A stretch of 23,354 nucleotides of DNA, taken from assembly GCA_030829765.1 (NCBI GenBank), contig JAUROO010000151.1, positions 1 to 23,354 on the forward strand, given 5' to 3'. The DNA comes from Miltoncostaeales bacterium. GTDB taxonomy: Bacteria > Actinomycetota > Thermoleophilia > Miltoncostaeales > Miltoncostaeaceae. Shown here piece after piece: positions 12,833 through 21,800 of the stretch. The translations under genes and the position numbers were made by a program. Under the pieces are notes generated by a model. That model saw nothing but the letters and a program-made list of their open reading frames with translations, searched no databases and was not told where the DNA came from. Position 1 is the first letter of the stretch; each line of letters starts with the position of its first letter.

Positions 12833-15769
12833 GTGGGGAAGAAACTCATCATCTGCGAGAAGCCGTCGGTGGCCCGCGACGTGGCGGGGGCACTGCCCGG
12901 GACGTTCACGCAGAAGGGCGATGCGTACGAGAGCGACGATTGGGTCATCTCCTACGCGGTGGGCCACCTGCTGGAGCAGGTGGACCCCGACGCGTACGAC
13001 CCCCGCTTCCGGAAGTGGACCTATGAGGACCTTCCGATCATCCCCCAGGAGTTCCGCTACCAGGCCCGCGATTCGCGGGCCGCGAAGCAGCTGGGGGCCC
13101 TTCACCGCCTGATGGCGCGCAAGGACGTGACCACCATCGTCAACGCCTGCGACGCCGGACGCGAGGGCGAGCTGATCTTCAAGCTCATCCTGCAGAGCGC
13201 ATCCGAGGCGGCGCGCGAGAAGCCGGTGGAGCGCGCATGGTTCTCGTCGATGACCAAGGCGGCCATCCGGGACGCCTTCTCGGCCCTTCGCCCCGACAGC
13301 GAGATGCGCGAACTGGAGGACGCCGCGCGGGCGCGCAGCGAGGCCGACTGGCTGGTGGGCATGAACGGCACGCGCGCCGCCACCACCAAGGCGGGGTCGA
13401 TCCGCCGGGTGCTGTCGCTGGGACGGGTGCAGACCCCCACCCTGGCCATGATCGTGCGTCGCGACATGGAGATCGCGGCGTTCGAGCCGCGTGACTACTG
13501 GCAGGTGGAGGCCACCTTCACCGGAGCCGACTCGGACCTTCCGGCCATGTGGAACGACGTGGCCGGGGCGCACCGCGACCTGCTGTTCACCGACGACGAC
13601 GGCAAGACGTTCCGGGACCGCCTGAACGCTGCGGACGCCGCGCAGGGCATCGTGGATGCGGCCTCCGGGGCCACGGGCACCGTCACATCCGTGGAGACCC
13701 GGCCGCGCAGCGAGGCGCCGCAGCTGCTGTACGACCTCACCGCTTTGCAGCGCGACGCCAACCAGCGGTACGGGTTCTCGGCGTCGCGCACGCTGGCCGC
13801 GGCGCAGAGCTGCTACGACGAGCACAAGGTGCTCACCTATCCCCGTACCAGCAGCCGCTACCTGAGCGGCGATATGGTGGGCACGCTCAAGTCGGTGGTG
13901 TCACGCGTGGGGTCGGCGGACCACCAGTACGCCGATGCCGCGCGCACGGTGCTGGCGCTCCAGAAGCTGCCGCTCGGCCGGGTGGTGAACGACGAGAAGG
14001 TCACCGACCACCACGCCATCATCCCCACCGACGGCGACCATGACCTGAACCGCCTGGGCGCGGATGCGCGTCGCATCTACGACATGGTGGCCCGCAGGTT
14101 CCTGGCGGTGTTCCTGCCGCCGGCCAAGCTCGAGGACACAACGATCATCACCGATGTCGCGGGCAACACGTTCCGCAGCAGCGGCACCGTGATCGTGGAG
14201 CCGGGCTGGTACGCGGTGGATGCCATGCGCCGGCACCGTGTGGAGAAGCAGGCGCGTGCGGAGCAGGCGGTGACCGAGGACGGCGAGGCCGAGCCCAAGG
14301 ACCGCACGCTGCCGTCGGTGGAGGTGGGACAGGTGCTCACCTGCGCCCGGGCTGAGGCGCTGGCCAAGAGCACCAAGCCACCTGCGCGCTTCAATGAGGG
14401 CAGTCTGCTGAAGGCCATGGAGACCGCCGGCAAGCTGGTGGACGACGATGAGGCCGCCGAGGCCCTGAAGGACGCCGGCCTGGGCACCCCTGCCACGCGC
14501 GCCAACATCATCGAGAGCCTCATCGACCGCGAGTACGTGGAGCGCGAGGGCAAGCAACTGCGCGCCACCGACAAGGCAATCGGCCTCATCACGATGCTGG
14601 GCGACCACCTGCTCACCAGCCCCGAACTGACAGGACGCTGGGAGCAGAAGCTGAACGGCATCCAGGCCGGCGGCGAGAGCCGCGATGCGTTCGAGCGCGA
14701 GATCAAGGACTTCACCCGGCAGGTGGTGGACTGGTTCGCCGACAAGAGTCGCGACGACCTGCGCGTGAAGCGCACCGTCATCGCCCCCTGCCCCCTCACC
14801 CTGCCGAACGGCGAGAAGTGCACCGGGAACATCGTGGAGCAGCGCAAGAGCTACTCGTGCGACAGCTACCACGGCAAGGACGACCCCGGATGCGGCTACA
14901 CGCTGTGGAAGCAGATGGACAACCGGTCCATCACCCTGGACGAGGCGAAGGAGTACGTCGCCAAGGGAATCCAGTCGAAGGACCTGCAGGGCGAACGCGA
15001 GGTGCTGGGCCCCTGCCCCACCGACGGCTGCGACGGCGAGATCGTCGAGCGCGGACGCTCGTACGGCTGCACCTCATGGAAGAGCCGCAACGAGCCGGGC
15101 TGCGGCTATGTCATCTGGAAGCGCGTGCGCGGCCGCCGCGACGAGGTGTCGCTGGACGAGGCCAAGGCCATGGTGGCGCGTGGAGAGAGCAACGCCACCC
15201 CGCCGCGCGAGCCCGTGGCCGACTGCCCCGTGCCCGGGTGCGGCGGGACCATCGTGGAGCGACCCAAGACCTACGGCTGCAACTCGTGGAAGAGCCCGCG
15301 CAACCGCGGCTGCGGGTACGTCATCTGGAAGCGCCCGCGCGGGTCGGAGCGTGACGTGACGGTGGAGGAGGCCAAGGCGCGGATCGAGGCCGACCGCGCC
15401 GACCCCGAGGCCGCGGGCCTGGAGCCCGTGATCGGTGGACGGGGAAGCAAGTCGCGCACCACCCGGGGCTCCGTGGATGCCGATGGCTCCATCGCACGCC
15501 ACCTGCTGGAGCGCGCGCAGTGGACCGGACTGGACGGCGGCGAGAAGGTGACCTTGGAGATCCCCGCGGGGTCGCAGAAGGGCCTGCCGGACGAGGTGGC
15601 TGCGGGCCTGGTGCAGGCGCTGTCGCTGGACGCCAAGCCCCTCAGGCTGTGGTCGAAGGTGACCGACGGGACCGAGGCGACCCGCGCGAAGCTGGAGCAG
15701 AGGCTGCAGGACCGCATCCGCAAGGCGCTCGCGCCCGCAACGCGGCAAGCGGTCGGCGCCACGGCCTGA
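12833..15769 (+). CDS. topB: Type IA DNA topoisomerase, TopB (topo III)-like, with three Cys-rich C-terminal repeats
   Basis: A 978-residue type IA topoisomerase that cuts and passes single strands. The TOPRIM start GKKLIICEKPSVARDVA has the EKPS form of TopB rather than the ESPA form of TopA. NACDAGREGELIF (about 103-115) holds the metal-binding acidic residues, followed by LSLGRVQTPTLAMIV. The catalytic tyrosine is in LTYPRTSSRYL (Tyr336), and DHHAIIPT (about 391-398) is also TopB-like. At about 653, 727 and 797 start three copies of a 60-70-residue unit with four cysteines (CP..C.G.IVE...Y.C.SW......GCGY.IWK...DEAK), matching the C-terminal topoisomerase repeat family. A further ~100-residue tail (from about 880) is not assigned. 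GTG at 12833 gives the right N-terminus. It could have been annotated as topA, but the motifs favour topB. Confidence 0.9.
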   Translation: MGKKLIICEKPSVARDVAGALPGTFTQKGDAYESDDWVISYAVGHLLEQVDPDAYDPRFRKWTYEDLPIIPQEFRYQARDSRAAKQLGALHRLMARKDVTTIVNACDAGREGELIFKLILQSASEAAREKPVERAWFSSMTKAAIRDAFSALRPDSEMRELEDAARARSEADWLVGMNGTRAATTKAGSIRRVLSLGRVQTPTLAMIVRRDMEIAAFEPRDYWQVEATFTGADSDLPAMWNDVAGAHRDLLFTDDDGKTFRDRLNAADAAQGIVDAASGATGTVTSVETRPRSEAPQLLYDLTALQRDANQRYGFSASRTLAAAQSCYDEHKVLTYPRTSSRYLSGDMVGTLKSVVSRVGSADHQYADAARTVLALQKLPLGRVVNDEKVTDHHAIIPTDGDHDLNRLGADARRIYDMVARRFLAVFLPPAKLEDTTIITDVAGNTFRSSGTVIVEPGWYAVDAMRRHRVEKQARAEQAVTEDGEAEPKDRTLPSVEVGQVLTCARAEALAKSTKPPARFNEGSLLKAMETAGKLVDDDEAAEALKDAGLGTPATRANIIESLIDREYVEREGKQLRATDKAIGLITMLGDHLLTSPELTGRWEQKLNGIQAGGESRDAFEREIKDFTRQVVDWFADKSRDDLRVKRTVIAPCPLTLPNGEKCTGNIVEQRKSYSCDSYHGKDDPGCGYTLWKQMDNRSITLDEAKEYVAKGIQSKDLQGEREVLGPCPTDGCDGEIVERGRSYGCTSWKSRNEPGCGYVIWKRVRGRRDEVSLDEAKAMVARGESNATPPREPVADCPVPGCGGTIVERPKTYGCNSWKSPRNRGCGYVIWKRPRGSERDVTVEEAKARIEADRADPEAAGLEPVIGGRGSKSRTTRGSVDADGSIARHLLERAQWTGLDGGEKVTLEIPAGSQKGLPDEVAAGLVQALSLDAKPLRLWSKVTDGTEATRAKLEQRLQDRIRKALAPATRQAVGATA

Positions 15770-15775
15770 CACAAT
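15767..15775 (+). promoter_or_regulatory. Possible extended -10 promoter for the nitroreductase gene
   Basis: TGA-CACAAT overlaps the topB stop codon and could be an extended -10. The start would be near 15782, with a leader of about 40 bases carrying the GGGAGG ribosome-binding site. CACAAT matches TATAAT at four of six positions; weak call. Confidence 0.3.
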
Positions 15776-15820
15776 CCCGCGTGCCGGGGCGATCGGTCCC
15801 CGCCTACCTGGGAGGTCGTG

Positions 15821-16477
15821 ATGGATGCCGATGAGGCGATCCGCCTGAGGCGAAGCGTCCGGTCGTACACCGACCAACCGGTCCCCGACGCCGACATCGA
15901 CGCCATCCTGCGGCTCGCGCTGCTCGCCCCCACCGGCGGCATGGCGCAGGCATGGAGCCTCATCGTGGTGCGCGAGCCGGAGTTGCGCACGGCGGTTGCC
16001 GAGATCGTCATCCGCGGGGGCGCGAAGTACTTCGAGACCGTCCGCCCCCCGGCGCCGGACGTGAGCCCCGATGAGCACGCCGAGTGGGCGCGCGGCTATG
16101 CCGAGCAGGTGCTCGGCAACTACCGCGAGGTGCCGGTGTGGATCGTCGGCATGGTCGTGCCGCGGCATGCATTCCCCGACGACCAGGCCGAGTGGGAGCG
16201 CGTGGCCGACCTGGTGTCGGTGGGCTTCGCCATGGAGAACCTGTTCGTGGCCGCGCGCGCACGCGGCCTGGGGACGGTGCCCACCGTCTTCCACTGGTAT
16301 GCCGAGGATGAATTCCGCGCGCTCCTCGACATCCCCGATGAGTTCGAGATCCCGGTCATCACCCCGCTGGGATACCCCACGGAATTCCCCGTGGGCCTCC
16401 CCCCGGCCATGGCCGCCAAGAGGCGCCCGTGGCGGACGCTGGTGCATGACGATCACTGGGGAAACCCGCGGGCCTGA
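15821..16477 (+). CDS. Nitroreductase-family FMN oxidoreductase
   Basis: A 218-residue nitroreductase-fold protein. The N-terminus DADEAIRLRRSVRSYTDQPVPDADIDAILRLA is the classic family opening with the FMN-phosphate-binding RRSVR. APTGGMAQAWSLIVV (about 34-49) corresponds to the P/A-S-x-x-N-x-Q-P-W segment. VSVGFAMENLFVAARARGLGTV and the C-terminal PLGYPTE complete the FMN site. Such enzymes use NAD(P)H to reduce nitro groups, quinones or dehalogenate substrates; the physiological substrate is unknown. ATG at 15821 is chosen with GGGAGG (15810-15815) five bases before it; a GTG directly precedes it at 15818. The lipoprotein gene starts 34 bases downstream and may be cotranscribed. Confidence 0.9.
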   Translation: MDADEAIRLRRSVRSYTDQPVPDADIDAILRLALLAPTGGMAQAWSLIVVREPELRTAVAEIVIRGGAKYFETVRPPAPDVSPDEHAEWARGYAEQVLGNYREVPVWIVGMVVPRHAFPDDQAEWERVADLVSVGFAMENLFVAARARGLGTVPTVFHWYAEDEFRALLDIPDEFEIPVITPLGYPTEFPVGLPPAMAAKRRPWRTLVHDDHWGNPRA

Positions 16478-16511
16478 CCCCCCACACGACCACCAGGAGG
16501 ATACGAGGACA

Positions 16512-17318
16512 ATGGAACGCACGATGAAGCGCAGGATGGCCGCAACGGCAGCAGCGCTGGCCCTGGTGGCCGGTGGCGGTGTACTGGCCGGCTGCGGGTC
16601 GGACTCGGGCGGCGGGGCCGCCGCATCCACCGCCGCGGTGGACACCGCCGCGCTCGGCCCGGCCAACGGCGTGGAGACCCTCTCCGCGCAGGAGATCCTC
16701 GACAAGGCGCAGGCCGCCGCGAGCGCCGCATCATCGGTGACCGTCACGGGTGCGATCACCCAGGGCAGTGACAAGGTCGCGCTCGACCTGCAGGTGGGCG
16801 ACAACGCCGCCAATGGCACCATCGAGGCGCAGGGCATCGAGGTGGGCATCCGCGTGGTGGATGGCAAGACCTACTTCAAGATCAGCGGCGAGGGCTTCGC
16901 GAAGATCGCCGGCCAGGGGGACAGCTCCGCGGCCGCCGAGGCCATCACCGCCCTGATCGGCGACAAGTGGCTGCTGGTCCCGGCGAACAGCGGAAGCGAT
17001 GAACTCGAGGGCTTCAACCAGTTCGCGGAGAAGGACTCCCTGCTCAAGGGGATCCTCGACCCCGAGGGCGCGGTGAGCGTGAAGGGCACCGGCGAGGTCA
17101 ACGGCATCCCCGTGGTGTTCCTGGAGTCCACCGGTGACGGCCCGGGCACCCTGGCCGTGCAGACCGTGGGCGAGCCCTACCCCATCCAGATCGCGGGCAA
17201 CGACTCCGACTCCAGCGGCGAGATCAACTTCACGAACTGGAACGACCCGGTGAACGTGACGGCGCCGACCGACGTGGTGGACATCGGCGCGCTGGCCAAC
17301 CTGGGCGGCTCCAGCTAG
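16512..17318 (+). CDS. Secreted lipoprotein, LppX/LprG-like (LolA-fold) candidate
   Basis: A 268-residue protein with a lipoprotein signal: basic MERTMKRR, hydrophobic core AATAAALALVAGGGV and lipobox LAGC, lipidated Cys near residue 26. A Gly/Ser/Ala linker follows. The mature part (SAQEILDKAQAAASAASSVTVTG..., VDGKTYFKISGEGFAKI, KWLLVP, VFLESTGDGP) has alternating strands like the LppX/LprAFG lipid-binding lipoproteins of actinobacteria, but I assign the family only tentatively. It should sit on the outer face of the cytoplasmic membrane, perhaps carrying a lipid or glycolipid. ATG at 16512 has GGAGG 11 bases and GAGG six bases upstream; ATG at 16524 is an alternative that also leaves a complete signal. 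A long hairpin follows the stop by 12 bases. Confidence 0.8.
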   Translation: MERTMKRRMAATAAALALVAGGGVLAGCGSDSGGGAAASTAAVDTAALGPANGVETLSAQEILDKAQAAASAASSVTVTGAITQGSDKVALDLQVGDNAANGTIEAQGIEVGIRVVDGKTYFKISGEGFAKIAGQGDSSAAAEAITALIGDKWLLVPANSGSDELEGFNQFAEKDSLLKGILDPEGAVSVKGTGEVNGIPVVFLESTGDGPGTLAVQTVGEPYPIQIAGNDSDSSGEINFTNWNDPVNVTAPTDVVDIGALANLGGSS

Positions 17319-17330
17319 CCCGATCACCCC

Positions 17331-17382
17331 GGTGCCAGGCACGTAGTCGTGACCGTGCGGTCATGATTGCGTGCCTGGCACC
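17331..17382. repeat. 52-nt REP-like hairpin with GTGCCAGGCAC / GTGCCTGGCAC arms
   Basis: The outer arms GGTGCCAGGCACG (17331-17343) and CGTGCCTGGCACC (17370-17382) are perfect reverse complements. As RNA the inner part also pairs fully, giving a 24-bp stem with three G-U pairs and a GTGC loop. One arm recurs exactly at 22178-22194 downstream of dnaE2. The element may also terminate the lipoprotein transcript. It resembles repetitive extragenic palindromes; membership of a genome-wide family is inferred. Confidence 0.8.
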
Positions 17383-17419
17383 CGATTCACCTGATTGCCC
17401 CTCGCGGGATGCACGGGGC

Positions 17420-17449
17420 TTGATGTGCGTCGGCACATCATGCGAACAT
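17420..17449 (+). promoter_or_regulatory. Putative imuB promoter under the LexA site
   Basis: TTGATG (17420-17425), an 18-base spacer and GAACAT (17444-17449) could form the -35 and -10, with the start at or near the imuB ATG (17458), again with no Shine-Dalgarno. The -10 lies inside the LexA box, which would give direct steric repression. The -10 match is weak. Confidence 0.4.
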
Positions 17450-17462
17450 ATGTTCGCATGAT
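17437..17462. promoter_or_regulatory. LexA operator (SOS box) in a perfect 26-bp palindrome
   Basis: The core CGAACATATGTTCG (17443-17456) is an exact match to the Gram-positive/actinobacterial LexA consensus CGAAC-N4-GTTCG. The symmetry extends six further bases on each side (ATCATG and CATGAT), so 26 bases are perfectly palindromic. It overlaps the start codon of imuB. The downstream genes are classic SOS targets, which makes LexA control very likely. Confidence 0.93.
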
Positions 17463-18627
17463 CGTCACGGCCCACATCCCCCTCCTTCCCCTCCGCATCG
17501 CGGTGATCGAGTCGCGGGTGGCGTGGGACGATCCCGTTGCCCTCGGGCCGCCGCCCGGGGATGCGCAGGTGATCGGCGACTGCACCCCGGCGGCATGGTC
17601 GTGCGGCGTGCGACCGGGGCTGCGCGTGGGCGAGGCACTCGCCCGCTGCCCCGGGCTCGACCTGGTGCCTCCCCAGCCCGATGCCGTGCGCGAAGCCGGG
17701 GAGCGCGTGACCGTGCGCCTGGAGGACATGGGCGCCGCCGTGCAGACCAATGCCGATGGGACCTGGGCATTCGCCGCCGACGGGCTGCTGCGCATGCATG
17801 GCGGCCTGGATGTGGTCATGCGCCGTGCGCGGCAGGCATTGCCCGTGGGGTGCGGCGGGGACACGGGTGCCGCCCCGGCACCCTTCGCATCGCGGCAGGC
17901 CGCACGCGCGGGCACGGTGGTGCAGCAGCACGAGATGGCGGGATTCCTCGCCCCTCTCGCCATCTCACGGTTGCCTCTCGCCCCGCGGACACGGCAGTTC
18001 CTGTCGTCACTCGGAATCCGCGACATCGGCGGGTTCGCAGCCCTGCCGCGCGCATCGGTACTGGACCGCCTGGGCCGTGATGGCGAGGTCGCGTGGCTGA
18101 TGGCACGGGGAGAGGACGACCGGCGCCTGCTTCCACGCACCCCGCCCGAGCCGCTGGATGAATCCATGGACTTCCCGGAATCGGTCGGGGCGCTTCCGGC
18201 GATCGAATCGGCCCTGCGCATGCTCATCATCCGGGCATGCGATCGCGCCACGGCACGGGGGCGGTCGCTGCGGGCGGTGGTGCTGCGCGCACGCACATGG
18301 GATGGCGGCTCATGGACCGACACGGTGGCCCTGCGCGAGGCCACCGCCGACCCCGCGCGCATCGGGGTCGCGTGCATCCCGCGCCTCGCGCGCATCGGGG
18401 CCCCGGTGACGCGCCTGGCCATCGAGGCCGACGCCGGCGGACCCCCGGGGGCCGGGCAGATGTCGCTGGCGGAGCGGCCGGCGGATGAGCGCAGGCGCCG
18501 TGCAGCCGCCGCGCTCGACCAGGTGCGTGCCGCAGAGGGCGATGCGCAGGTGATGCGGCTCGTGGAGGTGGAACCGTGGAGCAGGCTTCCGGAGCGCCGG
18601 TGGGCACTCGGGCCCTACGAGGCCTAG
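17458..18627 (+). CDS. imuB: ImuB-like catalytically inactive Y-family polymerase homologue
   Basis: A 389-residue Y-family-related protein. The start IVTAHIPLLPLRIAVIES lacks the metal-binding Asp of active enzymes (xxDMDxF). The second catalytic block (SxDE) is replaced by FAADGLLRMHGG (about residues 103-114), so it should not polymerise, as expected of ImuB. A helix-hairpin-helix-like segment (FLSSLGIRDIGGFAALP) follows, and QMSLAE near 334 resembles a beta-clamp-binding motif. In mycobacteria ImuB links DnaE2 to the clamp during SOS mutagenesis. ATG at 17458 gives MIVTAHIP; an in-frame ATG at 17440 would add MRTYVR encoded by the palindrome. The next gene starts inside its 3' end. No imuA-type gene precedes it. 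Confidence 0.88.
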   Translation: MIVTAHIPLLPLRIAVIESRVAWDDPVALGPPPGDAQVIGDCTPAAWSCGVRPGLRVGEALARCPGLDLVPPQPDAVREAGERVTVRLEDMGAAVQTNADGTWAFAADGLLRMHGGLDVVMRRARQALPVGCGGDTGAAPAPFASRQAARAGTVVQQHEMAGFLAPLAISRLPLAPRTRQFLSSLGIRDIGGFAALPRASVLDRLGRDGEVAWLMARGEDDRRLLPRTPPEPLDESMDFPESVGALPAIESALRMLIIRACDRATARGRSLRAVVLRARTWDGGSWTDTVALREATADPARIGVACIPRLARIGAPVTRLAIEADAGGPPGAGQMSLAERPADERRRRAAAALDQVRAAEGDAQVMRLVEVEPWSRLPERRWALGPYEA

Positions 18628-18857
18628 CCGCGCCACGGCCCGCGCGGGTCGTGGCATCACCCGGGGGGGCGCCGCATGCGGTGATCACCGGCGACCGGCG
18701 CCGGCTGGTGGTGACGGTGCGCGATTCCTGGCGGGTGCAGGACCGCTGGTGGACCGACCAGCCGGTGGACCGCACGTACTTCGACGTGGTGCTCGAGCCC
18801 GGGCGCCCCGCGCTGATCTACCGCGAGGCGCCCGATCGCTGGTTCATGCATGCCTAG
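18576..18857 (+). CDS. DUF6504-like small protein between imuB and dnaE2
   Basis: A 93-residue protein whose C-terminal two-thirds (VITGDRRRLVVTVRDSWRV, DRWWTDQPVDRTYFDVVLE, LIYREAPDRWF) resembles the DUF6504 proteins that sit between imuB and dnaE2 in actinobacteria. The WWTD/RTYF pattern and short beta-strand-rich layout are characteristic. Function is unknown, though its fixed position suggests a part in the mutasome. GTG at 18576 is favoured because GGAGG (18564-18568) lies seven bases upstream; it overlaps imuB by 52 bases. GTG at 18600 or 18651 would trim a non-conserved, Arg/Ala-rich start. Its stop overlaps the dnaE2 start by eight bases, so all three are coupled. Confidence 0.82.
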   Translation: MEQASGAPVGTRALRGLAAPRPARVVASPGGAPHAVITGDRRRLVVTVRDSWRVQDRWWTDQPVDRTYFDVVLEPGRPALIYREAPDRWFMHA

Positions 18858-21800
18858 CCCGCCCTATGTCGAACTGCACGCCCACTCGGCGTTCAGCTTC
18901 CTCGACGGCGCATCGATGCCGGATGAGCTTGCCGCGCGCGCCGCGGAACTGGGGCACGGCGCGCTGGCGCTCACCGACCACGACGGCCTGTCGGGATCCC
19001 TGGAGTTCGCGCACGCCGCCGCAGCGGCAGGAGTGCGGCCGATCACCGGCGCGGAGGTGACTGTGCGCACCGGGACCCCGGGGACTGCCCCCGGGCACGC
19101 ACATGTCACGTTGCTCGCGATGAACGCGCGGGGGTACGCGAACCTGTGCCGCCTCATCACCATCGCGCATGCGCATACCCGCGACTCCGCCGACCGCCGT
19201 GCAGCACCGCCCGCTCTGCCGCTCGAGATGCTCGCCCTGCACAACGAGGGGCTCGCCTGCCTGTCGGGGTGCGCGCGCCATGGCCTGGTGCCACGGATGA
19301 TCGACGGCGGGCGGCGGGCGGATGCCGAGCATGCCCTGAGGTGGCTCGTGGGCGCATTCGGTCGCGACCGCACCTGGGTGGAGGTGCAGCGCCCGGGGCT
19401 GCGCGGCGACCGCGCGCGGGCACGGGCGCTCGAGCAGCTGGCCGGGCATGTGGGGGTTCCCGTGGTGGCCACGGGCGATGTGCACGCGCACTCGCCCCGC
19501 CGGGCATTCCTGCAGGACGCCCTGGTGGCCATGCGCCACGGCCTCAGCCTCGACGCATCGGAGGAGGTACGGCGCGGCAACCGGCAGGCGGTACTGCGCC
19601 CGCCCGCCGAGATGGCCGCGCGGCTTCGCGACCACCCGGACGCCGTGGCGGAGACCCTGCGCCTCGCGGAGAGGCTGGAGTTCGACCTCACGCGCGATCT
19701 TGGATACCGGTTCCCGGACTTCGCATCCGGGCACCCCGGGGAGGACGCCGATGCCGCCCTGGCGCGCATCTGCACCGACGAGGCACGCAGGCGCTACCCC
19801 GATGGCCGCGGGCGGCATGAGGCCCTCGCACGCCTGGATGAGGAGCTCGGACTCATCCGCTACCACGGACTCTCGGGGTTCTTCCTGCTGCACCGCGACA
19901 TCCTCGAGATCGCACGTGAGGTGGCATTGGAGGTGCGCCCCGAGGGATCGGCCCGGCGGGCGCTCCCCCCCGGGCGCGGGCGCGGGTCATCGGTGGGCTC
20001 GATCGTCTGCTATCTCACCGGCCTGTCGCACATCGATCCGGTGGCAAGCGGTCTCTTCCTCGGCCGGTTCCTGAACCGCGACATCCGGTCGGTTCCCGAT
20101 ATCGACCTGGACTTCCCGCGCGATGTCCGCGCGCGGCTGATCGAGGAGATCGTCCGCCGCTACGGGCCCGGGCATGCCGCCCTGGTGGCGGCCTTCCCCA
20201 CCTTCCGCGCGCGCATGGCCATCCGTGGCATCGGCGCGGCACTCGCACTGCCGCCCGCCGACATCGAACGCCTCGCGCGGCTCTCGGACGGCTGGTCGTC
20301 GGCCGATGCGGTGGAGGAGGAGATCCGCCGCATGCCCGGGGGCGCGGATCGCCTGCGCTCGCGCCGCTGGCGGGCCCTCGCCATGCTGGCGAAGGAGGCC
20401 GCGGGCCTTCCCCGCCACCTCTCGCAGCACCCGGGCGGGATGATCGTGAGCGCCGCCCCCCTGGTGGAACTGGTGCCCGTGGTGCCCGCGGCGTTCCCCG
20501 GCCGCCAGATCTGCCAGTGGGACAAGGACTCCTGCGCCGACGCCGGGTTCGTGAAGATCGACCTGCTGGGGCTGGGAATGCTCTCGGCCGTGGAGGACTG
20601 CCTGGACCTCATCGCCACCGGGCACGGCCGCGCCCCCGACATCTCGCGCATCGGGTTCGACGACCCCGCGGTGTACGCCGAGATCCAGGACGCCGACACC
20701 GTGGGCGTGTTCCAGATCGAGAGCCGCGCCCAGATGCAGAGCCTGCTGCAGACACGGCCCGAGAACCTGGATGACCTCACCGTGCAGGTGGCGCTCATCC
20801 GCCCCGGCCCCGTGAGCGGCGGCGCCGTGCACCCCTACGTGCGCCACCGCCGCGCCCGGCGCCGCGACCCCGCCTTCCGCCCGCCGTACGACCACCCGCT
20901 GCTGGAGCCGGTGCTGGAGGAGACCCTGGGGGTGGTGGTGTTCCAGGAGCAGGTACTGGAGGTGGCGATGGCGCTCGCGGGCTTCAGCGCCGGCGAGGCC
21001 GAGGACCTGCGACGCGCCATGAGCCGCAAGCGCAGCCGCGACGCCATGCTGCGCATGTGGCAGCGGTTCCTGCAGGGGGCACGCGAGCGGGGGGTGCCCG
21101 ATGAGGTCACCCGCACGGTGTTCACCAAGCTCATCGGGTTCTCCAACTTCGGGTTCCCCAAGGCCCACTCGGCGGCCTTCGCCGTGCTGGCCTACCAGAG
21201 CGCATGGCTGCGCCGTCATCACCCCGCCGAGTTCCTGGCGGCGCTCATCAACGCCCAGCCGATGGGCTTCTACCCACCGGCGAGCCTGGTGCGCGATGCC
21301 GGCAGGCGGGGCGTGCGCACGCTGCGCACATGCATCCGCGGCTCGGAGGTGGCCTGCACGGTGGAGGATGGCGCGGTGCGGCTGGGGCTCGGGATGGTGC
21401 GCGGCCTGGGCGCAGATGATGCCGGGCGCGTCGTGGCCGAACGCGCATCCGGCGGCCACTTCACCGGCCTCGCCGACCTCATGGCCCGCACGTCCATCCG
21501 CCCCGAGCAGGCCGCCATGCTGGCGCGGGCGGGTGCCCTCGATGCCTTCGGCGTTCCCGAGCGGGAGATCCTGTGGCAGGCCGCCACCATCGCCCGCCCC
21601 CGCCGCGTGGCGGGCGGGGCCGGCGAGCAACTGCCCCTCCCCATCGATCCCGCCGATGCACCCGACCTCCCCGCACCCGACCGCATCGACCGGGTCATCG
21701 CCGAGTACGACGCCACCGGCGTGAGCACCGGATGGCACCTGATGACCCTCGTGCGCCCTGCCCTGCCCGCGGGCACGCTCACCGCCGAGGCCCTGAAGCA

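Noticed and set aside
19146..19820. Plus-strand frames inside dnaE2 as overlapping genes.
   Set aside because: Arg/Ala/Pro-rich shadow translations; dnaE2 is continuous with all its domains.
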